32,000 nucleotides of DNA, from positions 1-32,000 of the forward strand of contig JAAXQF010000262.1 in assembly GCA_012974435.1 (NCBI GenBank). Direction: 5' to 3'. A program made the translations under genes and the position numbers. The notes beneath the pieces were generated by a model, which saw only the letters and a list, made by a program, of their open reading frames with translations, was not told the origin of the DNA and did not search any database. This document shows, one piece after another, positions 6,247 through 14,487 of this stretch. The DNA is from Desulfuromonadales bacterium. Lineage in GTDB: Bacteria; Desulfobacterota; Desulfuromonadia; Desulfuromonadales; BM103. The first letter of the stretch is position 1. Each line of letters starts with the position of its first letter.

Positions 6247-6894
6247 ATGATTCTCGGTTTTGCCGGTAAGGCAGCGACAGGAAAAACCACGGCTGCAAAG
6301 CATATGGAGCCTCTGCTTGATAAAGAATGCAAAATCATCCCTATGGCGATGGTGCTGAGGGATGAAGTGGAGGCTTTTCTTCGTGCCATTGGCGCAGAGG
6401 AGTCGGTTCCTTTGGTCTATGGTTGCCAGGATGACAAGGTCAGGGTCTTTTATGTGGACGAGCAGAAGGCTCTGCAACAGTGTCCCAAGTGGACACATTT
6501 CATTTCGGAACACCAGGAGATTCAGGACCGCTCAGGTCAGACGGCGGTAACAGTGAGACGCATCCTGCAGTGGTGGGGAACCGAGTATCGCAGAGATCAA
6601 GATCATGATTACTGGACCAAAGCCTGGGGGAAAAAAGTATCAGAGTATGACGTCGAACAGATGTACGTATTGGTAGACGACGTGCGTTTCATGAACGAGT
6701 TGAACGTTATCAAGGAACATGGCGGCCTCATCGTTAAAATTGAGCGTCCCGGCTTCGATGGTGCGAATAACCACGCCAGCGAGACGTCGCTGGATGATTA
6801 TGCCGCCTGGGATGGCAAGATCCTCAACGACGGAACTCTGGAGGAGTTTAAACAGAAGACAGAGGTTCTAGTCGCCTCGCTGATTAAAGGCTAA
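6247..6894 (+). CDS. dNMP-kinase-like P-loop protein (T4 gp1-like fold)
   Basis: From ATG 6247 the 215-residue product opens MILGFAGKAATGKTTAAKHM, a Walker A motif directly at the N-terminus (K13, T14). Later motifs are RRILQWWGTEYRRDQDHDYW, VLVDDVRFMNE and IVKIERP with NHASE, the order seen in deoxynucleoside-monophosphate kinases of phage T4 gp1 type. GGAG eight bases before 6247 selects this start; TTG 6178 and ATG 6181 would add 22-23 polar residues without a family match. It would phosphorylate a deoxynucleotide in the cytoplasm, but specificity cannot be read. No phage genes adjoin it, so it looks like a domesticated or isolated homologue. Confidence 0.7.
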   Translation: MILGFAGKAATGKTTAAKHMEPLLDKECKIIPMAMVLRDEVEAFLRAIGAEESVPLVYGCQDDKVRVFYVDEQKALQQCPKWTHFISEHQEIQDRSGQTAVTVRRILQWWGTEYRRDQDHDYWTKAWGKKVSEYDVEQMYVLVDDVRFMNELNVIKEHGGLIVKIERPGFDGANNHASETSLDDYAAWDGKILNDGTLEEFKQKTEVLVASLIKG

Positions 6895-7109
6895 CTCGCA
6901 AGGAACTATTAGTGAGTCCTTGATGCCGCTTGTCTTCGGCAGTTAATGTATAAGCAGAGCGACCTGAGTATAATTATGGATTATAGCTAGCTGGGCCGTT
7001 GGTTATATTGAAAGTTATGACCTTTTGCTCCAGAATGGAAAATAAGAGTTAGATTCAGTTCAGCCGGTTTTAATGCTTAACCAGATTGAGTCGTTTTGTC
7101 GGGGGCAAC
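6895..7109. other. 215-bp gap, nothing recognised
   Basis: AT-rich stretch between the P-loop gene and the 43-residue ORF. No hairpin with a T-run and no clear promoter pair was found. Confidence 0.4.
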
Positions 7110-7241
7110 ATGGAAAAGAAAGACCTGAAAATTACTATCGACGCGAATGGCAATATTCGCAGGGAAGTTGTCGATCAGATCCAACCGGAAGAGCGTAAAC
7201 CAAGATTTCTGAAAAAGCTGGTTTCGACGCTTCCGATATAG
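7110..7241 (+). CDS. hypothetical 43-residue protein
   Basis: ATG 7110 is preceded by GGGGG at 7101-7105. The frame encodes a charged peptide starting MEKKDLKITIDANGNIRREV and ending FLKKLVSTLPI before TAG at 7239-7241. KITIDANGNI looks like a short beta-strand pair and the remainder a basic amphipathic segment; there is no membrane helix or Cys. Codon use looks ordinary. It is followed about 100 bp later by a strong shared terminator. I recognise no family. The alternative is chance, which is realistic for a frame of this length, although the minus-strand frame across it (7077-7280) looks less protein-like. Confidence 0.4.
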   Translation: MEKKDLKITIDANGNIRREVVDQIQPEERKPRFLKKLVSTLPI

Positions 7242-7334
7242 GACAGAGTTCAGGAGAGACTTTTTATCCTGAGCCGGCAATGGCCAATAGCTTGTGAACT
7301 TTCTTGTCGTTTCTCTGTGAGCAAATATTGAATT

Positions 7335-7366
7335 AAAAAAGCACCCTCGATGAGGGTGCTTTTTTG
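7335..7366. terminator. bidirectional rho-independent terminator
   Basis: GCACCCTC (7341-7348) pairs with GAGGGTGC (7352-7359) around GAT, flanked by A6 on the left and T6 on the right. It can therefore stop transcription from both the left and the minus-strand uraA side. Confidence 0.9.
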
Positions 7367-7387
7367 TTGCCCATATATGTTCCAGTC

Positions 7388-8704
7388 CTACTCTCTTGCT
7401 TGTGGAAGAATCAGGTTGAGAACAACCCCTATAATCCCTGCTAGTCCGATGCCGCCGAGCTTGACAACCGCCAGATCGAAGCTCATTCCGCCAATACCGA
7501 AGACCAGAATGACGGCAACAATTGTCAGGTTGCGCGGTTGCATGAGGTCTGTTCCGGCTCTGACCAGGGTGTTGATACCAATGACGGCAATGGCACCAAA
7601 AAGCAGAACCATGATGCCGCCCATAACGGGTACCGGTATGGTATTCAGAAAGCCTCCCAGTTTGCCGACGAAGGCAAGTAGAATGGCTGTAATCGCTGCC
7701 CAGGTCATGACCGCAGGGTTGAAGGAGCGGGTCAGGGCGACAGCCCCGGAGACTTCAGAGTAGGTGGTGTTAGGAGGCCCGCCGAGTAGTGCTGCCATAC
7801 TGGTAGCGAGGCCGTCGCCGAGCATTGTCTTGTCGATGCCTGGATCTTCAACGTAATCTTTTCCAGTGATGCTGCCGATTGCCAGAACGTCACCAAAGTG
7901 TTCTATAGCCGGTGCAATGGCCACCGGTACTATGAAGAGGATGGCCTCCAGGTTCCAGACGGGTAGAGTGAAGTCGGGCACGGCCAGCCAGGGCGCATCG
8001 AAAACCTTCTGCATGGAGACCAGGGTAGGGCCGGTCCAGTTCTGCAGAGTGCCCGGGTCAAAGCTCGCCTGGAATGCAGCCGAGGTTCCTGTAGCATCGA
8101 GGATCAACGCTGTCAGATATCCGGCTACAATGCCACAAAGGATAGGGATCAGGCGAAACAGGCCAGTGCCGAGCAGCGAGACAAGTACCGTGACCACCAG
8201 GGCTACCCCGGCAATGATGAAAGCTGTTGGTTCCGGGACCAGCCATGCCGAGCCATCTCCCGTACGTCCTGAAGCCATGTGTACGGCGACCGGCGCCAAG
8301 ACCAGGCCAATAACCATGATGACAGGACCGGTAACAACCGGCGGCAGAATTTTATGGAGGATGTCAGAACCGAAGATACGAATGCTGAAACTGATGATGA
8401 TGTAAAGGAAACCCGCAGCGAGCAGGCCACACATGGTGCCGGGAATGCCCCATTGTTGAACACCGTAGATAATTGGCGCGATAAAGGCAAAGCTTGAGGC
8501 AAGGAAAACAGGAACCTTGCCTCTGGTTACAACCTGAAATATTAAGGTTCCGGCGCCTGCTGTAAAGAGTGCAACGTTAGCGTTGAGACCCGTGAGTAAG
8601 GGCACCAGGACCAGGGCGCCAAATGCGACAAAAAGCATCTGGGCACCAATGACTATTTCTTTCGGGTTGAGACTGATGCGGTAGTGCTGCTGGCTGTCTG
8701 ACAT
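7388..8704 (-). CDS. uraA: uracil permease, NCS2/nucleobase-cation symporter
   Basis: The 438-residue product has the length and hydrophobicity of a 14-helix NCS2 transporter. Motifs include VPVFLASSFAFIAPI in the third-helix region, VTGPVIMVIGLVLAP, the substrate-site segment APAIEHFGDVLAIGSITGKD, whose Glu and His correspond to the E/H pair that contacts uracil and proton in UraA, and GGPPNTTYSEVSGAVALT. It imports uracil across the inner membrane with protons. GGAGGAG five bases before the ATG gives a strong start. It lies 18 bp behind upp on the same strand, forming the classic salvage operon in which UPRT traps imported uracil as UMP. Confidence 0.95.
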   Translation of the reverse strand: MSDSQQHYRISLNPKEIVIGAQMLFVAFGALVLVPLLTGLNANVALFTAGAGTLIFQVVTRGKVPVFLASSFAFIAPIIYGVQQWGIPGTMCGLLAAGFLYIIISFSIRIFGSDILHKILPPVVTGPVIMVIGLVLAPVAVHMASGRTGDGSAWLVPEPTAFIIAGVALVVTVLVSLLGTGLFRLIPILCGIVAGYLTALILDATGTSAAFQASFDPGTLQNWTGPTLVSMQKVFDAPWLAVPDFTLPVWNLEAILFIVPVAIAPAIEHFGDVLAIGSITGKDYVEDPGIDKTMLGDGLATSMAALLGGPPNTTYSEVSGAVALTRSFNPAVMTWAAITAILLAFVGKLGGFLNTIPVPVMGGIMVLLFGAIAVIGINTLVRAGTDLMQPRNLTIVAVILVFGIGGMSFDLAVVKLGGIGLAGIIGVVLNLILPQARE

Positions 8705-8722
8705 TTCTGCTCCTCCGTATGA

Positions 8723-9349
8723 TTATTTGGTGCCGAAAATTTTATCGCCTGCATCGCCGAGACCTGGAATAATGTAGCCGACCTCATTCAACTTTTCGTC
8801 GACTGACGCTACGTAGATGTCTACATCCGGATGTTTCTCCTGCAGATTCGCAATCCCTTCAGGTGCCGCCACCAGGAAGAGGCCTTTGATTCTCTTGCAG
8901 CCGGCTTCCTTGAGCATGTCGATGGTGGCAATCAGGCTGCCACCGGTCGCCAGCATTGGATCAAGGATCATGGCTGTGCGGTCTTCAATGTGCCGAGCAA
9001 ACTTCTGGAAATAGGCAACAGGTTCGAGAGTCTCTTCGTTGCGATAGAGGCCAACGACACTGACGCGGGCGCTTGGAATCAGGTCGAGAACTCCGTCCAT
9101 CATGCCGAGACCGGCGCGCAGGATTGGTACGACTGTGATCTTCTTGCCCTTGATGGTGTCGACGGCCACCGGGCCTGCCCAGCCCTTGATCGTTTCTTTT
9201 TTCATTTCCAGGTCGCTGGTTGCTTCGTAGGTCAGCAGTCTGGCAATTTCCGAGGCAAGTTCGCGAAAATCCTTAGTGCTGATGCCGTCTGCTCGCATAA
9301 GGCCGAGTTTGTGGCGTACCAGGGGGTGTTTTATTTCGTAGACAGACAC
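8723..9349 (-). CDS. upp: uracil phosphoribosyltransferase
   Basis: The 208-residue product converts uracil and PRPP to UMP and pyrophosphate in the cytoplasm. Family marks are [11 protein letters not shown] at the N-terminus, [14 protein letters not shown], the PRPP-binding loop [12 protein letters not shown], and the C-terminal uracil-binding [16 protein letters not shown]. Length matches the family (about 208). The start is GTG at 9349 with AAGGAG six bases upstream. It heads the upp-uraA operon. A TGTCAA (TTGACA on the minus strand) at 9398-9403 may be a -35, but no good -10 at normal spacing follows. Confidence 0.97.
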   Translation of the reverse strand: MSVYEIKHPLVRHKLGLMRADGISTKDFRELASEIARLLTYEATSDLEMKKETIKGWAGPVAVDTIKGKKITVVPILRAGLGMMDGVLDLIPSARVSVVGLYRNEETLEPVAYFQKFARHIEDRTAMILDPMLATGGSLIATIDMLKEAGCKRIKGLFLVAAPEGIANLQEKHPDVDIYVASVDEKLNEVGYIIPGLGDAGDKIFGTK

Positions 9350-9521
9350 GATGATCTCCTTAAAAATATGTGAGGGGATTTATGGAGTAAAAAAGCATGT
9401 CAAATTAACACGATCACTCTTCTTCGGCAAGGAAATGAGTCTCGAATTTACTTGCCAGGGAAGATTAATGGGTGGCTCTTGCTGATAGCTTTTTTGAGCC
9501 CCTTTCTGCTATCGTACCCTT

Positions 9522-9932
9522 ATGCCTGATGCTTCTTTTGAAATGCCTCTTCTGGTGACTGCTGCAGTCATCTCCGACGGTGAAAAGATTCTTATTACGC
9601 GACGACCGGATGATAAACGTCATCCTGGCTTGTGGGAATTCCCCGGCGGCAAGGTTGACCCCGGTGAAAGCCCTGAAGAAGCACTTTGTCGAGAGATTCG
9701 TGAGGAGCTAGACGCTGAAGTTCAGGTTCTTAAGATCTTTGAAGTGGTGTTTCACCGCTATGAATGGGGACCTGTCCTGATTCTCGCTTATTCCTGCCGG
9801 CTGCTTACGTCGGCTATCCGGAATCTTGGCGTTGCGGAACATCGCTGGATACATCCAAGCGAGCTGCCGGAATTCTCGATCCTCCCTGCCGATCAACCGA
9901 TCATCGATCGCCTGATTGACCCTTCCTGTTAG
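9522..9932 (+). CDS. Nudix hydrolase, MutT-like
   Basis: The 136-residue product carries the Nudix box G43-x5-E49-x7-REIREE (57-62), inside LWEFPGGKVDPGESPEEAL. The usual Gly two residues after the EE pair is Asp (D64), a tolerated change. The WEFPGGK lead-in and compact size resemble MutT-type 8-oxo-dGTP diphosphatases that clean the nucleotide pool, although the Nudix family hydrolyses many nucleoside diphosphates linked to another moiety and specificity is not proven here. No good ribosome site precedes ATG 9522 or the alternative ATG 9543. It runs divergently from upp. Confidence 0.8.
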   Translation: MPDASFEMPLLVTAAVISDGEKILITRRPDDKRHPGLWEFPGGKVDPGESPEEALCREIREELDAEVQVLKIFEVVFHRYEWGPVLILAYSCRLLTSAIRNLGVAEHRWIHPSELPEFSILPADQPIIDRLIDPSC

Positions 9933-10128
9933 AAGAAAAGCTCCTTCTGCTGAGATTGCTCTTATTTTAAAACACCATTTTTAAAGTCTCTGTCTGTCTT
10001 GTCTTTAATCTCTTTGAGTTGGCTTATTTGCTTGATGGAATGAGTCTTCAAGGGAGTGAAACACACAATAAATGGGATTTTTTACAACCTCAAACAAGGT
10101 CAATTTGAAAACTTTTTTCAGCAAACTG

Positions 10129-10157
10129 TTGACAATAATAAAACAGCGTATTATTTT
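10129..10157 (+). promoter_or_regulatory. sigma70-type promoter of the IclR gene
   Basis: TTGACA (10129-10134), 17 bp, then TATTTT (10152-10157). The inverted repeat AATAATA-n8-TATTATT (10134-10140 and 10149-10155) overlaps both elements, a natural position for a repressor, possibly the IclR protein itself. The gap 9933-10209 is otherwise AT-rich with no gene. Confidence 0.7.
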
Positions 10158-10209
10158 GGTGGTCAGTTAGTTCGTTTTATGTTTTTTTGATTCCATTAAG
10201 GAGTTACAC

Positions 10210-10974
10210 GTGCCCTCCAGAGATAAGGAATCCTATTCTATACAGGCTGTTGAAAACGCTCTCGATGTTCTGGAAGCACTCAGTGAAATTGATGACGATG
10301 TACGCATCAGTCAACTGAGTGAAAAGCTTGCCATGAACAAGACGAGCGTTTTTCGTTTACTGGCAACTTTCGAAAACCGTGGCTATGTTGAGCGTGAGGA
10401 GCAATCCGGTAAATACCGACTGGGTCTTTCTGCCTATGAAATCGGTCAGAAGTTTCTTTCTCGCATGGGCCTCTTGAGACATGCAAAACCCGTTATCGAA
10501 CGCCTGGCCAGAGGTTGCAATGAAGCTGTCTATCTTGCTGTGCGTCGTCGCAAGGAAGTCCTTTTCCTGGATATGGTAGATACCAGCCAGAAGGTTAAAA
10601 TTGTTTCTCTGGTTGGCAAACGTTTTCCCCTTGAGACCACCGCCGCCGGTCAGGTTCTTTTGGCCATGAAGAATGGCCAGAGTTTGCAGCCTGCTCAGGG
10701 AACTCCCGCAGATCTCAGTCAATTTACAAATATTTGTCGCCAGGGCTATGCACTGGATTCCTGTGCCCTCGGTGAAGGCATTGCCAGCGTGGCCGCGCCG
10801 CTCTTTGGCAGCGGCGGTAAGCTTCACGGCGTTCTCTGCGTTGTCGGACCCGAGTACCGCCTTTCTCAAGAGGTTATCGAAAGTCAGATTATCAGTCCGA
10901 TGTTCGATACCTGCGGCATAATCTCCTCCAAGTTGGGCTGGCACTCCCCTTATGTGCCCCGTAACCTGACCTGA
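10210..10974 (+). CDS. IclR family transcriptional regulator
   Basis: The 254-residue product has an N-terminal winged helix (about 10-70), with AVENALDVLEALSE, VRISQLSEKLAMNKTSVFRL and GYVEREEQSGKYRLGL, followed by the IclR effector domain (about 80-245) with ETTAAGQVLLAM and IASVAAPLFGSGGKLHGVLCV. Such proteins bind operators as dimers or tetramers and sense small organic acids or aromatics. The start is GTG 10210, with AAGGAG six bases upstream. Its ligand is not indicated by neighbours; the next gene downstream is a cNMP/CBS signalling protein about 160 bp away. The promoter contains an AT-rich inverted repeat suitable for autoregulation. Confidence 0.92.
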   Translation: MPSRDKESYSIQAVENALDVLEALSEIDDDVRISQLSEKLAMNKTSVFRLLATFENRGYVEREEQSGKYRLGLSAYEIGQKFLSRMGLLRHAKPVIERLARGCNEAVYLAVRRRKEVLFLDMVDTSQKVKIVSLVGKRFPLETTAAGQVLLAMKNGQSLQPAQGTPADLSQFTNICRQGYALDSCALGEGIASVAAPLFGSGGKLHGVLCVVGPEYRLSQEVIESQIISPMFDTCGIISSKLGWHSPYVPRNLT

Positions 10975-11138
10975 ATGTCCTCTTGATATCCTCTCCTGCT
11001 TGCTGCTGATTCCTGCCTGGCTTTTATTTTCCACAGACAGTGTTCTGTTTCTCCAAAGGGATTGCTCTCTCTGTGCGATTGATGATAAATTAATCCTCAG
11101 ATGTTAACCCCTCTCTTTCAACTGCGTGCTTATATCCT

Positions 11139-13052
11139 ATGCCTCTGATCAAACAATTACAGGAAACAGAACCTTTTAGACATCTCCCTGAATCTGTTTT
11201 TAGTGAATTGCGAGAGGCTGCTGTCTTAAAAAAATATCCGGCTAATCATGACATCTTCAAGCAGGACGATTCACCCACCGGCTACCTGTACGTTATTAAG
11301 GAAGGGTTGATTACGATCAACCTGATTTCACCTGGTGGGATCGACATGGTGGTTGACTATCGCAAGGAAGGACAGTTTTTCGGTGGGACGCCGATCTTTA
11401 CCGGCGAGCCTTATGCTGGCGGCGCACGGACAGTCAACCCCACCGTTTGTTATCTCATTCCTGCAGAAATTCTCCATCGCTTGCAAAAAGATAATCCTCA
11501 ATTGGTGACTTTCTTTACCAGCGCAGTCCTTTCACGGGTTCGTAAACTCTATTCAGAAATTGTTACGGAGCACTCCGGTTCTGCACTGAACCAGATGGAG
11601 GCCTTCCCTTTTAAAAAGCGACTCTCTGAGATCATGACTTCGCCTGCGTTGACTTGCTCTCCAGAAGTGACTGTGAAAAAAGTTGCCCGGCAATTAACCG
11701 AGCACAATGTCAGTTTCCTGGTTGTCGTGGATGAGCAAAACACACCTGTTGGTGTCGTCACAGGCAGCGATCTCGTCGCCAAGGTGCTTGCTCCAGAAAA
11801 TGTTGATGCCGAGTCGCTGGTGGTTAAGGATGTCATGCGCGTCAAGCCCAAGACCATGACTCCTGAAACCTACATGTACGAAGCGATGGCATACATGACC
11901 CGGCACAGTTTGAATTATCTGCCTATTGTCGATCGTGAACAGTTGGTCGGAATCATCACGCCGAGGGACTTGCTGCGGTATCGCTCCCAGAAAGCACTGC
12001 TTCTGCTAGGTAATATCAAGGAAGAGGCGACTATCGAGGGGCTTGCTTCCATTCACAAGGAGATGGTGCGTGTCGCGCGCGCGCTGCTTTCTGAAACACG
12101 CAGCACCCCCGAAGTCATGGAGATCCTGTCTCACATCCATCACGCCCTTATCCGTCGCACCTTTCAGATCTGTCTCGCAGAGATGTCCGCAGCAGGGATG
12201 ACGCCTCCTGATATCCGTTACTGCTTCCTGATTATGGGTAGTGCCGGTCGCAAGGAGATGCTGTTGCATCCTGATCAGGACAACGGCTTTATCTTTGAGG
12301 ATTTTGCCGACTCCAGACAGGCGGAGGTTGATGCGTTTTTTATCCCTTTCAGTGAAAAGCTCAATAACGCTCTGGCTGACGTTGGTTATCCACTTTGTGA
12401 TGGTGGTGTCATGGTGCGGAACCAGGAGTGGCGAGGACGTTTGTGTGATTGGCAAACACGGATCAATAGCTGGTTGCTCGATCCGGAGCCTACGCATGTC
12501 AGGAATTCATCGATTTTCTTCGATTTCTTGCCATTGTTCGGGGACGTGGAGTTGGCTCATCATCTGCGTGATATCGTCACCAAAGGGATTGAGGTTCACC
12601 AGGGATTCCTCTATCACATGATGACCCTTGACCTGCGCTATAAGGTCCCACTCGGTCTTCTCGGCCGCTTCCAACTGGAGAAGGACGGCGACAACGCCGG
12701 TCACCTATCCGTCAAATACGGCGGCTGTGTCTACATTGTTGATTGCGTCAGGATGTTTGCTCTTGAACGGGGAATTCAGGCGATCTCAACGATGGACAGG
12801 CTTCAGATGCTGGTCGAAGAAAATGTCTTCGCCGTGGAAACGGCAGAACATATCAGGGCCGCATTTGAAGCTCTGATCTTTTTGCGGCTGCGTCATGAGA
12901 TCGGCCTGATCGAGGCCGGTCAAACACCTTCACATTTTCTTGACCCTCATCTGTTGAGCAAGACAGAACAGGACCTGCTTAAAGAATCTTTTCAAGCTGT
13001 TGCAAAGCTTCAGGATGCCAGTAAAAGGCACTTTTCCCGCACACCTTTCTAG
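11139..13052 (+). CDS. cNMP-binding/CBS/DUF294 nucleotidyltransferase-like signalling protein
   Basis: The 637-residue product has, in order: a cyclic-nucleotide-binding beta-roll (about 1-140, with HDIFKQDDSPTGYLYVIKEG and GQFFGGTPIFTGEP); two CBS domains (about 165-285, MTSPALTCSPEVTVKKVARQ and VVKDVMRVKPKTMTPE); a DUF294 nucleotidyltransferase-like core (about 300-450) with IMGSAGRKEMLLHPDQDNGF, the GSxGRxE...DxD signature of GlnD/KNTase folds; and a DUF294 C-terminal helical domain (about 480-620). It is soluble and probably couples nucleotide sensing by the cNMP and CBS parts to a nucleotidyl-transfer or binding output; the target is unknown. No clear ribosome site precedes ATG 11139. 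Length and order fit the family. Confidence 0.9.
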   Translation: MPLIKQLQETEPFRHLPESVFSELREAAVLKKYPANHDIFKQDDSPTGYLYVIKEGLITINLISPGGIDMVVDYRKEGQFFGGTPIFTGEPYAGGARTVNPTVCYLIPAEILHRLQKDNPQLVTFFTSAVLSRVRKLYSEIVTEHSGSALNQMEAFPFKKRLSEIMTSPALTCSPEVTVKKVARQLTEHNVSFLVVVDEQNTPVGVVTGSDLVAKVLAPENVDAESLVVKDVMRVKPKTMTPETYMYEAMAYMTRHSLNYLPIVDREQLVGIITPRDLLRYRSQKALLLLGNIKEEATIEGLASIHKEMVRVARALLSETRSTPEVMEILSHIHHALIRRTFQICLAEMSAAGMTPPDIRYCFLIMGSAGRKEMLLHPDQDNGFIFEDFADSRQAEVDAFFIPFSEKLNNALADVGYPLCDGGVMVRNQEWRGRLCDWQTRINSWLLDPEPTHVRNSSIFFDFLPLFGDVELAHHLRDIVTKGIEVHQGFLYHMMTLDLRYKVPLGLLGRFQLEKDGDNAGHLSVKYGGCVYIVDCVRMFALERGIQAISTMDRLQMLVEENVFAVETAEHIRAAFEALIFLRLRHEIGLIEAGQTPSHFLDPHLLSKTEQDLLKESFQAVAKLQDASKRHFSRTPF

Positions 13053-13080
13053 CGTTTTTCCGTCCCACTCATAAAGATCT

Positions 13081-13989
13081 TTAAATCCCGGGTTGCACCT
13101 GGAGAGTCTTTTTTCTTCTGTTACTCACCCAGACACCAATGAAAACCAGTCCGCATGCAAACCATTGTGTTGTGCTGAGGGTATCGCCAAGAATCAGCAT
13201 ACCGAGAAACACACTGAAAACAGGAATCAGGTTAACAAAGCCGGCGGCCTGGGTTGCCGGAATCCGACTGACACTATAGTTGTAACAACCGTAGGCTCCA
13301 AAAGTGATAAAAGTCCCGAGATAGGCGATTGCCAGCAATGGTTCAGTATTCCAGTGAGCCGGGAAGCCAACACCGGGTAGCAGAAGGAAGGGAAAGAAAA
13401 AGAGACTACCGACAAAGGCTTGGAAAGCGGTCAGAAACAGGGGCGGGTAGTTGTTGGTCAAGTGTTTCAGTGAGACGGTATAGCCTGCCGCGCAAACCAT
13501 CGCCAGAAATTCGCAAAAATTGCCGAGCAGTGGGTTGGGTGCGTTACTGGTCGTTTCGCCGGCCAGACCCAGCCAGCAGGCACCGATAATCGCCAGCCCG
13601 AATCCGATCAGGGTTTGCCTGGAAACCTGTTCTTTAAGAGTTGCCCAGGCGAGGATTGCGACGAGCAAAGGTAGCATAGCTGTAATCATGCCGGCCTGGG
13701 ATGCGCTGGTTAGTTCCAGGGCCTTGGCTTCAAAGAGGAAGTAAAGACAGGGCTCGCAGACAGCCATAGTCAAGAGATATTTAATATCTCGACGCCGCCA
13801 GTTGAGCTTGCGGAAAGATGGAATGAAAACCACGAAACAGAGGCTGGCAATCAGCATCCTGCCAAAGATAACCTGCATCGGATGATAGCCACGGAAGGCA
13901 AGCTTGAGGGCGACAAAAGAGCTGGCCCAGAGAAGCATGGCCAGTATCAGACTTGCGATGGGTAATAATTGGAGGTTTTTTTCTGTCAC
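13081..13989 (-). CDS. EamA/DMT-superfamily transporter
   Basis: The product (302 residues from GTG 13989) has ten predicted membrane helices in two EamA repeats. The first begins LILAMLLWASSFVALKLAF, with the typical WxSxF start; the second contains LLGNFCEFLAMVCAAGYTVS and ends with VNLIPVFSVFLGMLILGD, the PVxSxLLGxLxLGE-like signature. The family exports metabolites or amino acids; the substrate here is unknown. I chose the GTG because GGGAG precedes it by about six bases and because the longer reading from 14097 adds a polar stretch without a family match. It converges on the DUF294 gene with about 28 bp between. Confidence 0.85.
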   Translation of the reverse strand: MTEKNLQLLPIASLILAMLLWASSFVALKLAFRGYHPMQVIFGRMLIASLCFVVFIPSFRKLNWRRRDIKYLLTMAVCEPCLYFLFEAKALELTSASQAGMITAMLPLLVAILAWATLKEQVSRQTLIGFGLAIIGACWLGLAGETTSNAPNPLLGNFCEFLAMVCAAGYTVSLKHLTNNYPPLFLTAFQAFVGSLFFFPFLLLPGVGFPAHWNTEPLLAIAYLGTFITFGAYGCYNYSVSRIPATQAAGFVNLIPVFSVFLGMLILGDTLSTTQWFACGLVFIGVWVSNRRKKTLQVQPGI

Positions 13990-14107
13990 GAAGGCTCCCG
14001 GAAGGTTTCGATTTTGATCGCGTTGCGATGGTCGCACATTATGGCCTGTTTGTGACAGAGGTAAAGATACAACCTCGTCATTATTGTTTGGGCACACTTT
14101 ACTTTTT

Positions 14108-14308
14108 TCTGGTTATCTATTTCGCTCCAGTAAAGCATCGGAAAAAGTGAAACAGGAAAAACAAACGACCTGATTCACGCCCGTTCGCTTTGCTCTCTGC
14201 GCCTCTGCGTGAATCCGGTCGAGTGCTTTTCCGGTTTAAGGTTTTCGTTTAGTCAGTCACCAGAAACGTACACGTAGTCAGTTTACTGGAGCGAAGTAGA
14301 TAACCAGA
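14108..14308. mobile_element. 201-bp MITE-like element with 27-bp inverted terminal repeats
   Basis: Bases 14108-14134 and 14282-14308 are inverted copies differing at one position; each arm contains CTGGTTATCTA and CGCTCCAGTAAA. Inside is a second inverted pair, GACCTGATTCACGC (14167-14180) and GCGTGAATCCGGTC (14207-14220), one mismatch, around CTCTGCGCCTCTG. No reading frame is present. It could be a non-autonomous transposon remnant or a large extragenic palindrome. A convincing target-site duplication is not visible; both flanks are T-rich. It lies in the gap between the EamA and ubiE genes, which holds no other feature I can name. Confidence 0.6.
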
Positions 14309-14487
14309 TTGCTTTTTAAGATGTTACCGGCGACAGCATGAAAGATGTTTGCGAACTTTGTGGTTGAGTCGTCGTCACATGGAGGCCTATCTTGATGATG
14401 GGAGCTTCTGTTTGTACATTTTTACTGACATGAAGACCGTCAGCGTGTTACATAACCGGCGTTTCCATAGACGAGGCAAAGAGGCTG

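Noticed and set aside
7350-8405. Plus-strand frames of 137 and 179 codons opposite uraA
   Set aside because: Shadow frames of a strong transporter gene; Met/Thr/Arg-rich composition without domains.
9398-9403. TTGACA-like -35 upstream of upp on the minus strand
   Set aside because: The best -10 candidates lie only 14-15 bp away, too short for a confident promoter call.
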